Assembly (NCBI GenBank): GCA_009823505.1
Contig: VZQC01010550.1
Span: 2,416,553 to 2,480,552, forward strand
Length of the DNA: 64,000 nucleotides
Reading direction: 5' to 3'
Origin: Rhizomys pruinosus
Lineage: Eukaryota; Chordata; Mammalia; Rodentia; Spalacidae
Positions within the stretch are counted from its first letter, which is position 1. Every line of letters starts with the position of its first letter. The notes beneath the pieces were generated by a model. The model did not search any database. It was not told where the DNA came from and saw only the letters and a program-made list of their open reading frames with translations. Shown here piece by piece: positions 45,258 to 56,431 of the stretch. The position numbers were made by a program, and so were the translations under genes.

Positions 45258-45372
45258 AGGGGGAATAGAGAGATAGCCTAGTGGTTAAGAGCACTGACTG
45301 CTCTTGCAGAGGACCTGGGTTCAATCCCCAGCACCCACATGGCGGCTGAGAACCGTCTGTAAAAAAAAAAAA
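45258..45372 (+). repeat. A-tailed B2-head element (tRNA-like half only)
   Basis: A tRNA-like B2 head ends at gagaaccgtctgtaa and goes straight into an A-run. gatttggta/gatatggta-type flanks suggest it inserted as a short element. The end is within a few bases of the B2 breakpoint in the fused B2-head/B1 SINE. Confidence 0.8.
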
Positions 45373-45383
45373 GATATGGTATG

Positions 45384-45830
45384 TGGGGCCAGAGAGATGG
45401 ATCAGTAGTTAAGAGCACTGAATGCTCTTACAGAGGACCTGGGTTTGATTCCCAGTACCCATATGGGGGCTAAGAATCTTCTTTAAGCTGGGCGTGGTGG
45501 CGCACCCCTTTAATCCTAGCACCTGGAAGGCAGAGGCAGACGGATCTCTGTGAGTTCCAGGCCAGGTAGGGCTATAGGGAGACCCTGTCTTCCCCCCCCC
45601 CCAAAAAAAAAGACAAGCTTAGTCTACATAGTGAGTTCCAGGCCACCTGAAACTATAGGGAGACCCTGTCTCATTAGATTTAATGCCTTTAATCCCAGCA
45701 CTCGGGAGGCAGAGGCAGAGGCAGAGGCAGGTGGATCTCTGTGAGTTCAAGGCCAGCCTGGTCTACAGAGTAAGCTCCAGGCCAGCTGAGACTAAATGGA
45801 GACTCTGTCTCAAAAATAACAAAAACAAAA
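45384..45830 (+). repeat. Fused B2-head/B1 SINE followed by B1 copies, sense
   Basis: B2 head 45384-45486 joins B1 at cttctttaagctgggcgtgg. A B1 tail fragment (45605-45675) and a full B1 (45678-45830, with three gaggca units) follow. Confidence 0.85.
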
Positions 45831-45839
45831 GATTTGGTA

Positions 45840-46570
45840 TGTTTCATCGTAATTTTACTCAGATAATTGCCAGTCTTGGATGACTCATTATTAGAAAAGA
45901 TAAGTTTATTTCTTTGAAGGTTTGAGGATGAAATACAACAAGCTTTATAAGAAGGAACTTTTACATGTACTTAGCTTAGTTAGCTACAAGCATCACTGAA
46001 GCTCTGAGGGCAGAAAACTAAGGGCTGTGAGACCTTAAACTCCATAAATGAAATTGACTTTTATCAGAGAGGCTTTTGGTGAATACCAAAAGGAAAGGAA
46101 GGGAGATTGTAAAAGCAATATGATGGTTATTGGCCCTGATTATCCTCTCTATGGCCTTAGGCATTAATTTGGTCTTGAAGCCTCAGTTTTAACTTTTGCA
46201 GAGCTTGGATAATTAATTATATCCAGTTCTCAAAGTTTAACTATTTAACACATGATAGAGGTGTTCCCATAATCTGTTTAAAATGTTCATATAGTTGTAG
46301 TAGTTTTGTTGGTATATATGCAAAACAGTACATATAATACTAAATGAAGTTCACAAAAAGAATAATGATGAGGACATTTGAAACAGTCACAACAATTAGG
46401 GTCAGGACTAATCCTGGTCCATGAAATTGAAAAGAAACATCTAGAAGGGGTATAGAAGTATTCTAGAATATACTGATAGCTGAGCGGGCCAAAAGGTGAC
46501 TGTGATTCCAGTGTTTCAGGTTGAGTTGGGCTTAGGAGGATGGTCTTGATGGTCCTGAGAAATTAAGCAT
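45840..46570. other. Unique intron
   Basis: No gene or SINE recognised. Confidence 0.4.
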
Positions 46571-46574
46571 TCAG

Positions 46575-46690
46575 CTAGGCATGGTGATGGCTCACCCTGT
46601 AATCCTAGAGCCTTCATCCAGGAGGTTAAGACAGGAAGATCACTATGACTTCAAGGCTCCCCGACACTGACAGTATGAGAACCTGTTAGG
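46575..46690 (+). repeat. Old B1-like SINE
   Basis: ggcatggtgatggctcaccc, then diverged B1 body. Confidence 0.5.
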
Positions 46691-46844
46691 GGGGTGGGGG
46701 AAGAAGGCAGCCATGGATTCAGAACAGAGAACAGAGCCCCTTTCCTCATAATCTTTGTGTAAAATAGAAAGGGCATCCATTCATTTCTTAAGACATTTGA
46801 CTTTCATGTGTTAGAAACTTGCTGTACTGTATTGATATTCTTTT

Positions 46845-47888
46845 TTCTTTTAATGCATATGAGTGTATGGCTTGCATGTATGTAAGTGTACCTGTGTTAT
46901 GCAATGCATACAGAGTTTAAAAGAGGGTGTTGGATTCCCATGAACTGTACTTATGGACAGTTGTTAGCTGCCATATTGGTGCTAAGAATCCATCCCAGGT
47001 CCTCTCTGTCAGAACCACTGCTCTTAACCATTGAGCCATCTCTCCAGCCCCTATACTAATATTCTTTTTTTTATTTTTCTTGGTATTTTTGAGACAGGGT
47101 CTCCCTGTAGCCCCAACTGTCCTAGAACTCAACTATGTAGACCAGTCTGGCCTTGAATTCACAGAGATCCACCTGCCTCTGCTTCACAAGTGCTGAGATT
47201 AAAGGCGTGTACAACCACACCCAGCTATTTAGCCACTTCTTTTTTTGTTTTGTTTTGTTTTGTTTTTTGTCTTTTCAAGACAGGGTCTCTCTGTAGCTCC
47301 AGCTGTCCTGAAACTCACTCTGTAGACCAGGCTGGCCTTGAACTCACAGAGATCTGCGTGCCTCTACCTCCGGAGTACTAGGATTAAAGGCGTGTACAAC
47401 CACACCCAGCTATATTGATATTTTTTTAACTTAAAAAAATTTTTTTTAATTTTTTTTTATTATTAATTTTATTTATTTCTCTGTGTGTATGAATGTACTG
47501 TCTGCATGCAAGTTTGTGCACCCGTGTCGTGCAATGCCGAGGAGGTCAGAAGAGGGTGTCGGATTCCCCTGGAACTGGAGTTCTCCTGGAATTGGAGTTT
47601 AGGATGGTTCTCGGCCGCCATGTGGGTGCTGGGGATCGAACCTGGGTCCTTTGCAAGAGTGGTCGACGCTCTTAACCGCTAGGCCATCTCTCTTTTTTTA
47701 TGTGTGTGAATGTACCTGCATGTAGGTTGGTGCACCCGTGTCATGCAATGCCGCGGAGGTCAGAAGAGGGCGTCGGATTCCCCTGGAACTGGAGTTACAG
47801 ATGGTTCTTAGCCACCATGTGGGTGCTGGGGATCAACCCAGATCCTCTGCAAGAGCAGTCGGTGCTCCTTAAAAAAAAAAAAAAAAAG
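46845..47888 (-). repeat. Antisense SINE array: B2, B1, B1, B2, B2
   Basis: B2 46845-47050 (old), B1 47070-47226, B1 47262-47413, young B2 47440-47692, B2 47693-47888 (cut short by an A-run). The two B1 copies share the unusual phrase gtgtacaaccacacccagct. Confidence 0.85.
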
Positions 47889-48101
47889 TTCACTGCTATG
47901 CCTGGATTCTGTTTCTCTTTCTGGTTTTTTGTTTTGTTTAGTTTTTTTCCCCTAAGTATCTTAAAATTGAAGAAATATTTAGCCTCTTCATGACCCAAAA
48001 GGAGAGTGAGAATATAGTTAGAGGACTAGTCTAAGAGACTTCATCTAACAACATAATTTTCTTTAGGAGTAAAGTCCTTTCAGTTTACAAGATGAAAACC
48101 A

Positions 48102-48330
48102 GGGGGTGGAGAGATAGCTCAATGGTTAAGAGCAATGGCTGCTTTTGCAGAGGACCTGGGTTTGGCTCCCAGCACCTACATGGCACCTAACAACCATCTG
48201 TAACTCTAGTTCCAGGGAATCTGACATACTCTTCCAACTTTCATGGGCATTGCACAACACTTGTTGTGTGTATTTACGTGCAGACAGTACACTCATACAC
48301 ATAAAATCAATAACTAATATTTTTAAAAAG
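48102..48330 (+). repeat. B2 SINE, sense, diverged
   Basis: gggtggagagatagctcaat to acactcatacacataaaat. Confidence 0.85.
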
Positions 48331-49050
48331 ATGGAAAATAGCTAAAAATATTTACCTCTATGTAATAAGTAATATATTGTAAGGTTTTAGCAAATAATAA
48401 AGGTAAAGCAAAATGTTGAAATTAGATCATAAGACGTTTCTTGTTTTACTTCCCTGACTTAGAGATAGCTGTGTAGACTGGCTAGAATTTATCAGTATCC
48501 TCAAGACATAAAACAGTTGACCAGAAGTCATATTGGAAGATGAACTCTGAGTAATTATTCAGCAGTGTGCTTTGGACATTTCCTTTAGCCTCTCTGGGTC
48601 AGTTTTCTCAACAATTAGGAGATAAGACCATTTGTTATCTCAACAATTAGGAGTTAAGACCATTTGTTATCTTGGGCCCTTTCTGAACTCTCGTGCTAAT
48701 CTTGTCCTTTTTCCTCTACCATTCATATCAATTTGTAAGTATCACAGTTTACTTGTGAAATTTGGAGAATAAGACTAAGAGTACATGCCCAAGGTGAAAA
48801 AATAATAAAGAGCTCAGGTGAACTACAGACTGCTTAAAGCTAAGTTTGGATTAGACAGCCACTGTGAGAGAAAGGAAAGAGGGTCTGACCCTGACAAGAT
48901 CAGTGCAAGAGAGACTTGTGCCCACTATGGAGACATTAGTTTGGCAGTTTTTTGTTAGAACTAGAATATACTTTTGTTTAGAAGTAGTTAAGAGATGGAA
49001 CACTTCTATTTAGGGGATGGTTTTGTCTGTGTTTAGAAGTGAAGTGTTCG
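48331..49050. other. Unique intron with a 32-bp tandem duplication
   Basis: At about 48608-48671 a 32-bp unit (ctcaacaattaggag...) occurs twice with one mismatch. No gene seen. Confidence 0.6.
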
Positions 49051-49205
49051 CCGGGCGTGGTGGCGCAAGCCTTTAATCCTAGCACTCAGGAGGCAGAGGC
49101 AGGCGGATCTTTGTGAATTCAAGGCCAGCCTGGTCTACAGAGTGGGTTCCAGGACAGCTGGAGCTACAGGGAGACCCTGTCTCGAAAAGACAAAAAAAAA
49201 AAAAG
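49051..49205 (+). repeat. Young B1 SINE, sense, with target-site duplication
   Basis: gccgggcgtggtggcgcaag to ctcgaaaagac plus A-run; gtgaagtgtt on both sides. Confidence 0.92.
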
Positions 49206-49597
49206 TAGTGAAGTGTTAATGGGAATAGCTAATTTTATTACACTTATTTTCTCAAAACCAATGAATGTATTTCAATTGATGATAGAATTTCATTTTCTTT
49301 TGGTATCAGTATCTTTTTTTTCAAACATTGCATTTCATGAGTTATTCTAAACAGGTTTGTGGTGTTCACTGGTTGCTCCTGTCAGGATCACTGTTGAAAC
49401 CATTTTTTGAAGCTTTCTTAATACTCATTTATACCTTCTACCATGTTTATTATGTCTATGGCATATATAACTAGTACATTGTAATCATCATGAAACACTT
49501 GCCCACAGATTAATTTACTTCATTTTGTGCTCATCTTTGGATAAAGAAAACTGAATGTCTTGTCATTTTTCCCCTTTTCTACCTTCCCCCTCAACAG

Positions 49598-49874
49598 TAA
49601 AAAGAACATAAGAAAACAGCGAATGAAAATTTTATTCAATGTTGTTCTTGAAGCTCGAGAGCCAGGTTCAGGCAGAAGACTTTGTGATCTATTTATGGTT
49701 AAACCATCCAAGAAGGACTATCCTGATTATTATAAAATCATCTTAGAGCCAATGGACTTGAAAATAATTGAGCATAACATCCGAAATGACAAATATGCAG
49801 GTGAAGAGGGAATGATGGAAGACATGAAACTCATGTTCCGAAATGCCAGGCACTACAATGAGGAGGGCTCCCAG
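49598..49874 (+). CDS. PBRM1: PBRM1 exon: bromodomain 4 core
   Basis: 277 nt: one base, 92 codons. Acceptor accttccccctcaacag, donor gtaatgag. Human residues ~515-606. It starts KKNIRKQRMKILFNVVLEAR, carries the ZA loop KDYPDYYKIILEPMDLKIIE, and ends FRNARHYNEEGSQ, where the HYNEE asparagine is N601. BD4 contributes with BD2 and BD5 to acetyl-histone binding. GMMEDM replaces human GMIEDM. A CTGC/TG microsatellite begins about 70 bp after the donor. Confidence 0.98.
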
Positions 49875-49945
49875 GTAATGAGAGATCCTAGAATGGACAT
49901 ATTTTTCTGGAAGAATAATGCATTTTCAAAGATCAGATCTAGTCT

Positions 49946-50009
49946 GTCTGCCTGCCTGCCTGCCTCCCCCCCCCCCGTGTGTGTGTGTGTGTGGTGTGTG
50001 TGCGCGCGC

Positions 50010-50044
<35 letters not shown>
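49946..50044. repeat. CTGC/TG/CG compound microsatellite
   Basis: (CTGC)n, a C-run, then a TG run with a short gcgcgcg segment, 70 bp after the BD4 exon donor. Confidence 0.95.
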
Positions 50045-50045
<1 letters not shown>

Positions 50046-50127
50046 CATGCAGAGACGAAAGGAGAGTGTTAGGTGTCTTCCTCTATCATTCTTTGTCTTA
50101 TAGCACTAACTAAAAGCTTGTGATTTC

Positions 50128-50705
50128 AGCCAGACTCCCTGGCCAGCTTGCCCTCAGGATCAGCCTGTCTGTGTCCTTCAATGCTGAGATTATAGGCATG
50201 TGCAGCCACATTGAGGTTTTTTTTGGTGGGGGTTAGGGGACTCAAGCTCAGGTCCTCACACTTGCCAAGCAAATGCGCTTACCAAATGAGCCATCAGCCC
50301 TTTGGAGCCTTTAATTTTATAGACAGGTCTTACTATATATGTAGTCCTGGCTGGCCTTGAACTTGTGATCCTTGTTCCTCTGCTTTTTACTGGCATGTAC
50401 CACCACAACTAGCCAGCTCTACTTGATTTAAGTTGTTCTTGGTGACTATTTTTTTTTTTTAATTTTTTTTTTTATTATTATTTATTTTTGCATGTGTATG
50501 AATGTATTGTCTGCATGCAGGTCTGTGCACCCATGTCGTGCAATGCCGCGGAGGTCAGAAGAGGGTCTCGGATTCCCCTGGAACTGGAGTTCTCCTGGAA
50601 TTGGAGTTACAGACGGTTCTTAGCCGCCATGTGGGTGCTGGGGATCGAACCCGGGTCCTCTGCAAGAGCGTCGGTACTCTTAACCGCTAGGCTATCTCTC
50701 CAGCC
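50128..50705 (-). repeat. Old B1-like fragments and young B2, antisense
   Basis: Diverged pieces at 50128-50310 and 50320-50415; young B2 50447-50705 with ttggtgactatttt on both sides. Confidence 0.82.
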
Positions 50706-50814
50706 CCTCTTGGTGACTATTTTAATATGTTGCCTCTTAGTTGCTTAAAATGGGAGATGGTACATTATCACACTTTGTAGTCTGATATCCTCAGTTCAAA
50801 TGCTACCCTGTGCT

Positions 50815-51320
50815 AGGAAGGTGATTTAGTCTATAAAATGCTTGCAATCCAAGTACGAGCAGTTGAGTTCAGATCACTAGCACCTATGTAAAAAAGCCAG
50901 GTTTGGCAGCACACATATAATCCCAGCTCTGGGGAAGCAAGACAAGGGGAATCCTTAGGACTTGCTATCAGCCAGTCTAACCAAATTGATAAGTTCCAGG
51001 TTCAAGGAGAGACCCTGTCTCAAAAAATAAAGTGGAAAAAGTGATCAAGGAAAACACCCAACTTCAGCCTCCAGCCTTTCTCTCTCTCTCTCTCCCCCCC
51101 TTCCTCCCCCCCTCCCTCCCATGCACACATGTGCACTGGCATGCACATTTTCACACGTATACATAGAAAAAAAAGAGTCAGGTGTAATAGTGCACACCTG
51201 AAATCCCAGCACTTGGTATGTAGAGACAGGTGAGCCTCTGTGTGTTTAAGTCCAGTTTGGTCTAGGTAGTGACTACTAGGCTACCCAGGGCTGCATAAAT
51301 AAGCCTGTCTCAAAAAACCA
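50815..51320 (+). repeat. B4-type SINE, CT run and old B1-like SINE
   Basis: Composite SINE 50815-51075 (ccaggtttggcagcacacat, gagagaccctgtctc), CT/CCCT run 51077-51120, B1-like 51175-51320. Confidence 0.65.
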
Positions 51321-51449
51321 AGATGATGATTATGATGATGATTATAAAGATAAATAAAATTAGAAATCTTGTTTGCTAGTCCCTATGTAAATAATTTATC
51401 CTTCCTGACCTTGGCTTCCTTATGAATCATTTAAAAATAATAAATTCCA

Positions 51450-52127
51450 GGGCTGGAGAGATAGCCTAGCGGTTAAGAGCGCCGACCGCTCTTGCAGAGG
51501 ACCTGGGTTATATCCCCAGCACCCACATGGTGGCCGAGAACTGTCTGAAACTCCAAATCCAGGAGAACTCCAGTTCCAGGGGAATCCGACACCCTCTTCT
51601 GACCTCCGCAGCACTGCAGGACACGGGTGCACACACTTGCTTGCAGACAGTACATTCATACACATACAGAAATAAATAAATTAAAAATAAATAAATAAAA
51701 AATAATAAATTCCTGGGGCTGGAGAGATAGCCTAGCGGTTAAGAGCGCCGACTGCTTTTGCAGAGGACTCGGGTTCTATCCCCAGCACCCACATGGCGGC
51801 TGAGAACCGTCTGTAACTCCAATTCCAGGAGAACTCTAGTTCCAGGGGAATCTGACACCTCTTCTGACCTCCGCGGCATTGCATGACACAGATGCACAAA
51901 CCTACATGCAGACAGAACATTCATACACATAAAAAATAAATAAAATTTGCCGGGCGTGGTGGCGCATGCCTTTAATCCTAGCACTTGGGAGGCAGAGGCA
52001 GGTGGATCTTTGTGAGTTCAAGGCCAGCCTGGTGTACAGAGTGAGTTCCAGGACAGCTGGGGCTACAGGGAGACCCTGTCTCAAAAAGACCAAAAAAATA
52101 ATAAGTAAATAAATAATATTTAAAAAT
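51450..52127 (+). repeat. Two young B2s and a B1, sense, with tripled target site
   Basis: B2 51450-51700, B2 51716-51945, B1 51947-52100. aataataaattcc stands before the first B2, between the B2s and after the B1. Confidence 0.9.
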
Positions 52128-52184
52128 AATAATAAATTCCTAAAGTGTGGCATTATTGTAGGATATAAAAGAGATGCTGATTTT

Positions 52185-52577
52185 TTTTTTTTGTTGTTTT
52201 GTATATTTGAGATAGGGTCTCCCTTTAGTCCCAGCTAGCCTGGAGCTTGCTATATAGACCAGACTGGCCTTGAACTCACAGAGATCTGCCTGCATCTACC
52301 TCCGGAGTGCTGGGATTAAAGGCGTGCACTGCCACACCTGGCCTAGATGCTGATTTTTTTTTAATTTTTTATTTTTTATGTGTATGAATATACTGTCTGC
52401 ATGTAGGTTTGTGCACCCATGTCATGCAATGCCACAGAGGTCAGAAGAGGGTGTCAGATTCTCTGGGTCTGGAGTTAAAAACGCTTCTCAGCAGCCATGT
52501 GGGTGCTGGGATTTGAACCTTGGTCCTCTGCAAGAGCAGTTGGCGCTCTTAACCACTAGGCCATCTCTCCAGCCCCA
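52185..52577 (-). repeat. B1 and B2, antisense
   Basis: B1 52185-52345, B2 52355-52577; agatgctgattttt recurs around the B2 (ccccagatgctgaatttttt after it). Confidence 0.88.
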
Positions 52578-52679
52578 GATGCTGAATTTTTTAGATACTG
52601 CTGAATTTTTTTTTAAGTACTTAATACTGAATATGTACTCCAAAAAAAGTAACATTATTTTATCTTTTAAATTCATTTT

Positions 52680-53370
52680 AGCCAGGTGTGGTGGTGTACA
52701 CCTTTAATCCCAGGACTTGGGAGGCAGAGGAAGGTGGATTTCTGTTAGATCAAGGCCAGCCTGGTGTACATAGTGAGTTCTAGGACAGCGGTGACTACAG
52801 GGAGACCATCTCAAAAAAAGACCCTTCCCAGGGCTGGAGAGGTGGCTCAGCGATTAAGAGCACCGACCACTTTTGCAGACCCAGGTTCGATGCCCAGCAC
52901 CCACATGGCAGTTAAGAACCCTCTTTAACTCCAGTTCCAAGGGAATCCAATGCACTCTTCTGACCTCCGAGACACTGCACGACATGGGTGCACCAACCTA
53001 TATGCAGACAGTACACTCATACACATAAAAAAATAAACCAGGCGTGGTGGCGCATGCCTTTAATCCTAGCACTTGGGAGGCAGAGGCAGGTGGACCTTTG
53101 TGAATTCAAGCCCAGCTTGGTCTACAGAGTGAGTTCCAGGACAGTTGGGGCTACAGGGAGACCCTGTCTCGAAAAGACCAAAAATAAATAAATAAATAAA
53201 AATTAAAAAAAAAATCCCTCCCCCCCAAAATAAATAATTTTCCTTTAATCCCAGCACTCCAAAGGCAGAGGCAGGCAGATCTCTGTGAGTTCAAGACCAG
53301 CCTGGTCTACAGAGTGAGTTCCAGGACAGCTGGGACTACAGGGAGACCCTGTCTCAAAAATACAAATTAA
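52680..53370 (+). repeat. Sense array: B1, B2, B1, B1
   Basis: B1 52680-52822, B2 52829-53034, B1 53036-53190, B1 53238-53370 (head missing). Confidence 0.9.
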
Positions 53371-53412
53371 AAGTTTTTATTTTTTATTTTTATTTATTAG
53401 ATTTAAATTTTG

Positions 53413-54040
53413 GGGCTAGAGAGATGGCCTAGCGGTTAAGAGTGCTGACTGCTCTTGCAGAGGACCCGGGTTCGATCCCCAGCACCCACATGGTGGCTGA
53501 GAACCGTCTGTAACTCTTATTCCAGGAGAACTCCAGTTCTAACACCCTCTTCTGACCTCCTCGGCATTGCAGGACACGGGTGCACAAACCTGCATACAGA
53601 CAGTATGTTCATACACATAAATAAATAACATTAAAAAGATTTAAATTTTTTTAAATTTATTCTTGTATCTGTCTGCATGTAGGTTTGTGCAACCGTGTTG
53701 GGCAATGCCGCAGAGGTCAGAAGAGGGCGTCGGATTCCCCTGGAACTGGAGTTAAAGACAGTTCTCAGCCGCTGTGTTGGTGCTGGGGATCGAACCCGGG
53801 TCCTCTGCAAGAGCAGTCGGTGCTCTTAACAGCTAGGCCATCTCTCCAGGCCCAAAGATTTAAATTTTTTTTTAATGTGTGTATATGTGTATGTGAGTGC
53901 AGGTACTCTCGAGTCTAGAAGAAGAAAATGGATTCCCCAGACCTGAAGTTTATAAGGAGTTCTGAGCTTCTTCACGTGGGTGCTGGGTCCTCTCTAAGAG
54001 CAGTACATATTTTCAACTGTTAAGCTATCTCTCTAGCCAC
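53413..54040. repeat. Tail-to-tail inverted B2 pair and a further antisense B2
   Basis: B2 (+) 53413-53636, B2 (-) 53650-53853, old B2 (-) 53870-54040. agatttaaattttt occurs three times, at about 53399, 53637 and 53857. Confidence 0.88.
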
Positions 54041-54164
54041 TTTATCTTTTTGTTTTCTTGGTGGTTGTGCTGGGGATCAAGCGCAGGTCTTTGCATACAT
54101 TCTAGCACCTGCTCTGCCACTCATTTATATATTGACCCCTTAAATATCAGTATAACTGAGGCAT

Positions 54165-54868
54165 ACTCTTTTTTTTTTCCTCCCCCTCTTTTTGAGACAG
54201 GGTATCCCTGTAGCCACAGTTGTCTTGGAACTCACTATGTAGACCAGGCTGGCCTTGAACCCACACAGATCAGCCTGCCTCTGCCTCCCAAGTGCTGGGA
54301 TTAAAGGTGTGTGGTACAATGCCTAGCTAGTCTTTTATATTTTTTTAATTTCATTTTATCCATTTTAAATCTTCTAGATTGAAAATGACATCCTCAAATA
54401 ATTTCCTTTCTTCTGTTATATTTGAAATAAATGTAATACACTGAGGAGGATACATGTAGATTGAAGAACTGGACCTTTATGTATTAGAGATTCATACTGT
54501 CTGTATGAATAGAAATAAAAGGCTCCCTTAAGCGATGTAGGTGGCTGGGCATGGTGCCTCATGTCTTTAATCCTAGCACTCGGGAGGCAGAGGCAGGTGG
54601 ATATCTGTGAATTCAAGGCCAGCCTGGTGCACATGGTGAGTTCCAGGACAGCTGGAGCTACAAGGAGACCCTGACTCAAAAAGACCAAAAAAAAAAAAAA
54701 ATCTACTAGTTGGGGATTGGACCCTTTTTTTTTTTTTGGTCTTTTCGAAACGGTCTCCCTGTAGCCCCAGCTGTCCTGGAACTAACTCTGTAGACCAGGC
54801 TGGCCTTGAACTCACAAAGATCCGCCTGCCTCTGCCTCACAAGTGCTAGGATTAAAGGCGTGTACCAG
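54165..54868. repeat. B1 (-), then tail-to-tail inverted B1 pair
   Basis: B1 (-) 54165-54330; B1 (+) 54543-54705; B1 (-) 54723-54868. The last two face each other with about 30 bp between their tails. Confidence 0.9.
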
Positions 54869-54999
54869 CTTAGACCCTTTTTATAAGATGATAGCGTATA
54901 GTTCTGAATACAGCCAAACTGTTTAGCTTCCAGCTGTCCTAAACCAAGTTATACACATGTGCATGCACACACACGTATTTGATATTTGTTGGTTGGTTG

Positions 55000-55495
55000 T
55001 TTTTTTTTTTTTTTTAACTTTTTGTTATGTGTATGAGTGTTTTGCCTGTGTGTCTATAAATAAATGAACCCTGTGTATGCAATGTCTCTAGAGGCCAGAA
55101 GAAGGCGCCAGATCCCCTGGAACTGTATTTACCAGACAGTTGTTAGCAACCATGTGGGTACTGAAAACCAGAGCCAAGTCCTCTGCAAGAATAGCCAGTG
55201 CTTTTAACTGCTGATATGTCTCTACAGTTCCTGTTTTGTTTGTTTTTTCTGGGACAGGGTCTCACTGTGTAACCAAAGCTGGTCCCAAATTTGAGATCCT
55301 CAGTTTTTCTGAGTGCTGGGGATTATAGGCATGTGCCACCAGAACCAGAGAGATAAAAACTTCTTTATGGAAGTGGACTGAGTAGGGAACAGTGGCGCAG
55401 TGGTACATACTGTTAATTCCAGAACTCAGGTGACAGAGGCAGGTGGATCTCTAATATGGAGGCCAGTCTGGGGGACTATAGGGAGACCTTGTTTA
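55000..55495. repeat. Old B2, old B1 (both antisense) and old sense B1
   Basis: 55000-55230, 55236-55352 and 55385-55495. The last ends about 80 bp before the exon at 55578. Confidence 0.65.
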
Positions 55496-55577
55496 AAAAA
55501 TATATATATGGATATATTTTGCACTTGAATTAAGATTTATTTTAGAAAATAATCTTAAGTATGTTTTTGGAATATAG

Positions 55578-55683
55578 GTATACAATGATGCACATATCTT
55601 GGAGAAGTTACTCAAAGACAAAAGGAAAGAGCTAGGTCCACTACCTGATGATGATGACATGGCTTCTCCCAAACTCAAGCTGA
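55578..55683 (+). CDS. PBRM1: PBRM1 exon: end of bromodomain 4 and acidic linker
   Basis: 106 nt: 35 codons plus A. Acceptor tgtttttggaatatag has a poor polypyrimidine tract. Donor gtaagtct is strong. Human residues ~607-641. It encodes VYNDAHILEKLLKDKRKELG then PLPDDDDMASPKLKL: the alpha-C helix of BD4 and an acidic linker. KDKRK agrees with mouse rather than human (KEKRK), consistent with a rodent. Confidence 0.97.
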
Positions 55684-55939
55684 GTAAGTCTGCCTCACTT
55701 TGCTCTTCACTTTAGTCTGTCAAAGAGAGATTGCTGATTTCTTGGAATAATATTTTATGAAATGATGGGTATTCACTGGCACTCTGCCTTGGATCTTCTT
55801 TCATCCTTCACATGCCTTTTCACTGTTTTAAGTAAAAGAAGAGTATGGGACTGTATTAGCTTTTTCATTGATAATATACCTGGCAAACAATTTAAACAAC
55901 TAGGATTTATTTTGGCACATGGCTTCAAAAGTTTTAGTC

Positions 55940-56182
55940 TGGGGCTGGAGAGATGGCCTAGTGGTTAAGAGCGCCAACCGCTCTTACAGAGGACCCGGGT
56001 TCTATCCCCAGCACCCACATGGCGGCCGAGAACTGTCTGAAACTCCAATTCCAGGAGAACTCCAGTTCCAGGGGAATCCGAGACCCTCTTCTGACCTCCT
56101 CGGCATTGCACGACACTGCTGCACAAACCTGCATGCAGACAGTACATTCATATACATACAGAAATAAATAAAAATTTAAAAA
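55940..56182 (+). repeat. Young B2 SINE, sense, with target-site duplication
   Basis: aaaagttttagtct on both sides; 17-bp duplication present. Confidence 0.93.
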
Positions 56183-56431
56183 AAGTTTTAGTCTATGTTC
56201 AGTCAGCTTCATTATATCTGCTAGCTGAGCTCCAAGTCTTCAACATATGAGCCTTTTCAAGGCATGGTTTATATCCAAATCATAATAAAGGAGACTAGGA
56301 TATAATGTCAGAAGTTTTCCTTGCTTTCTGGAATGCAATGGATATTTTATACCATTAAATGGTATTCTTTATATGATGGCAGAAAGACTATTATGGCAGG
56401 TTTTTTTTGATGTTTGGTGTTTATTAGAATT

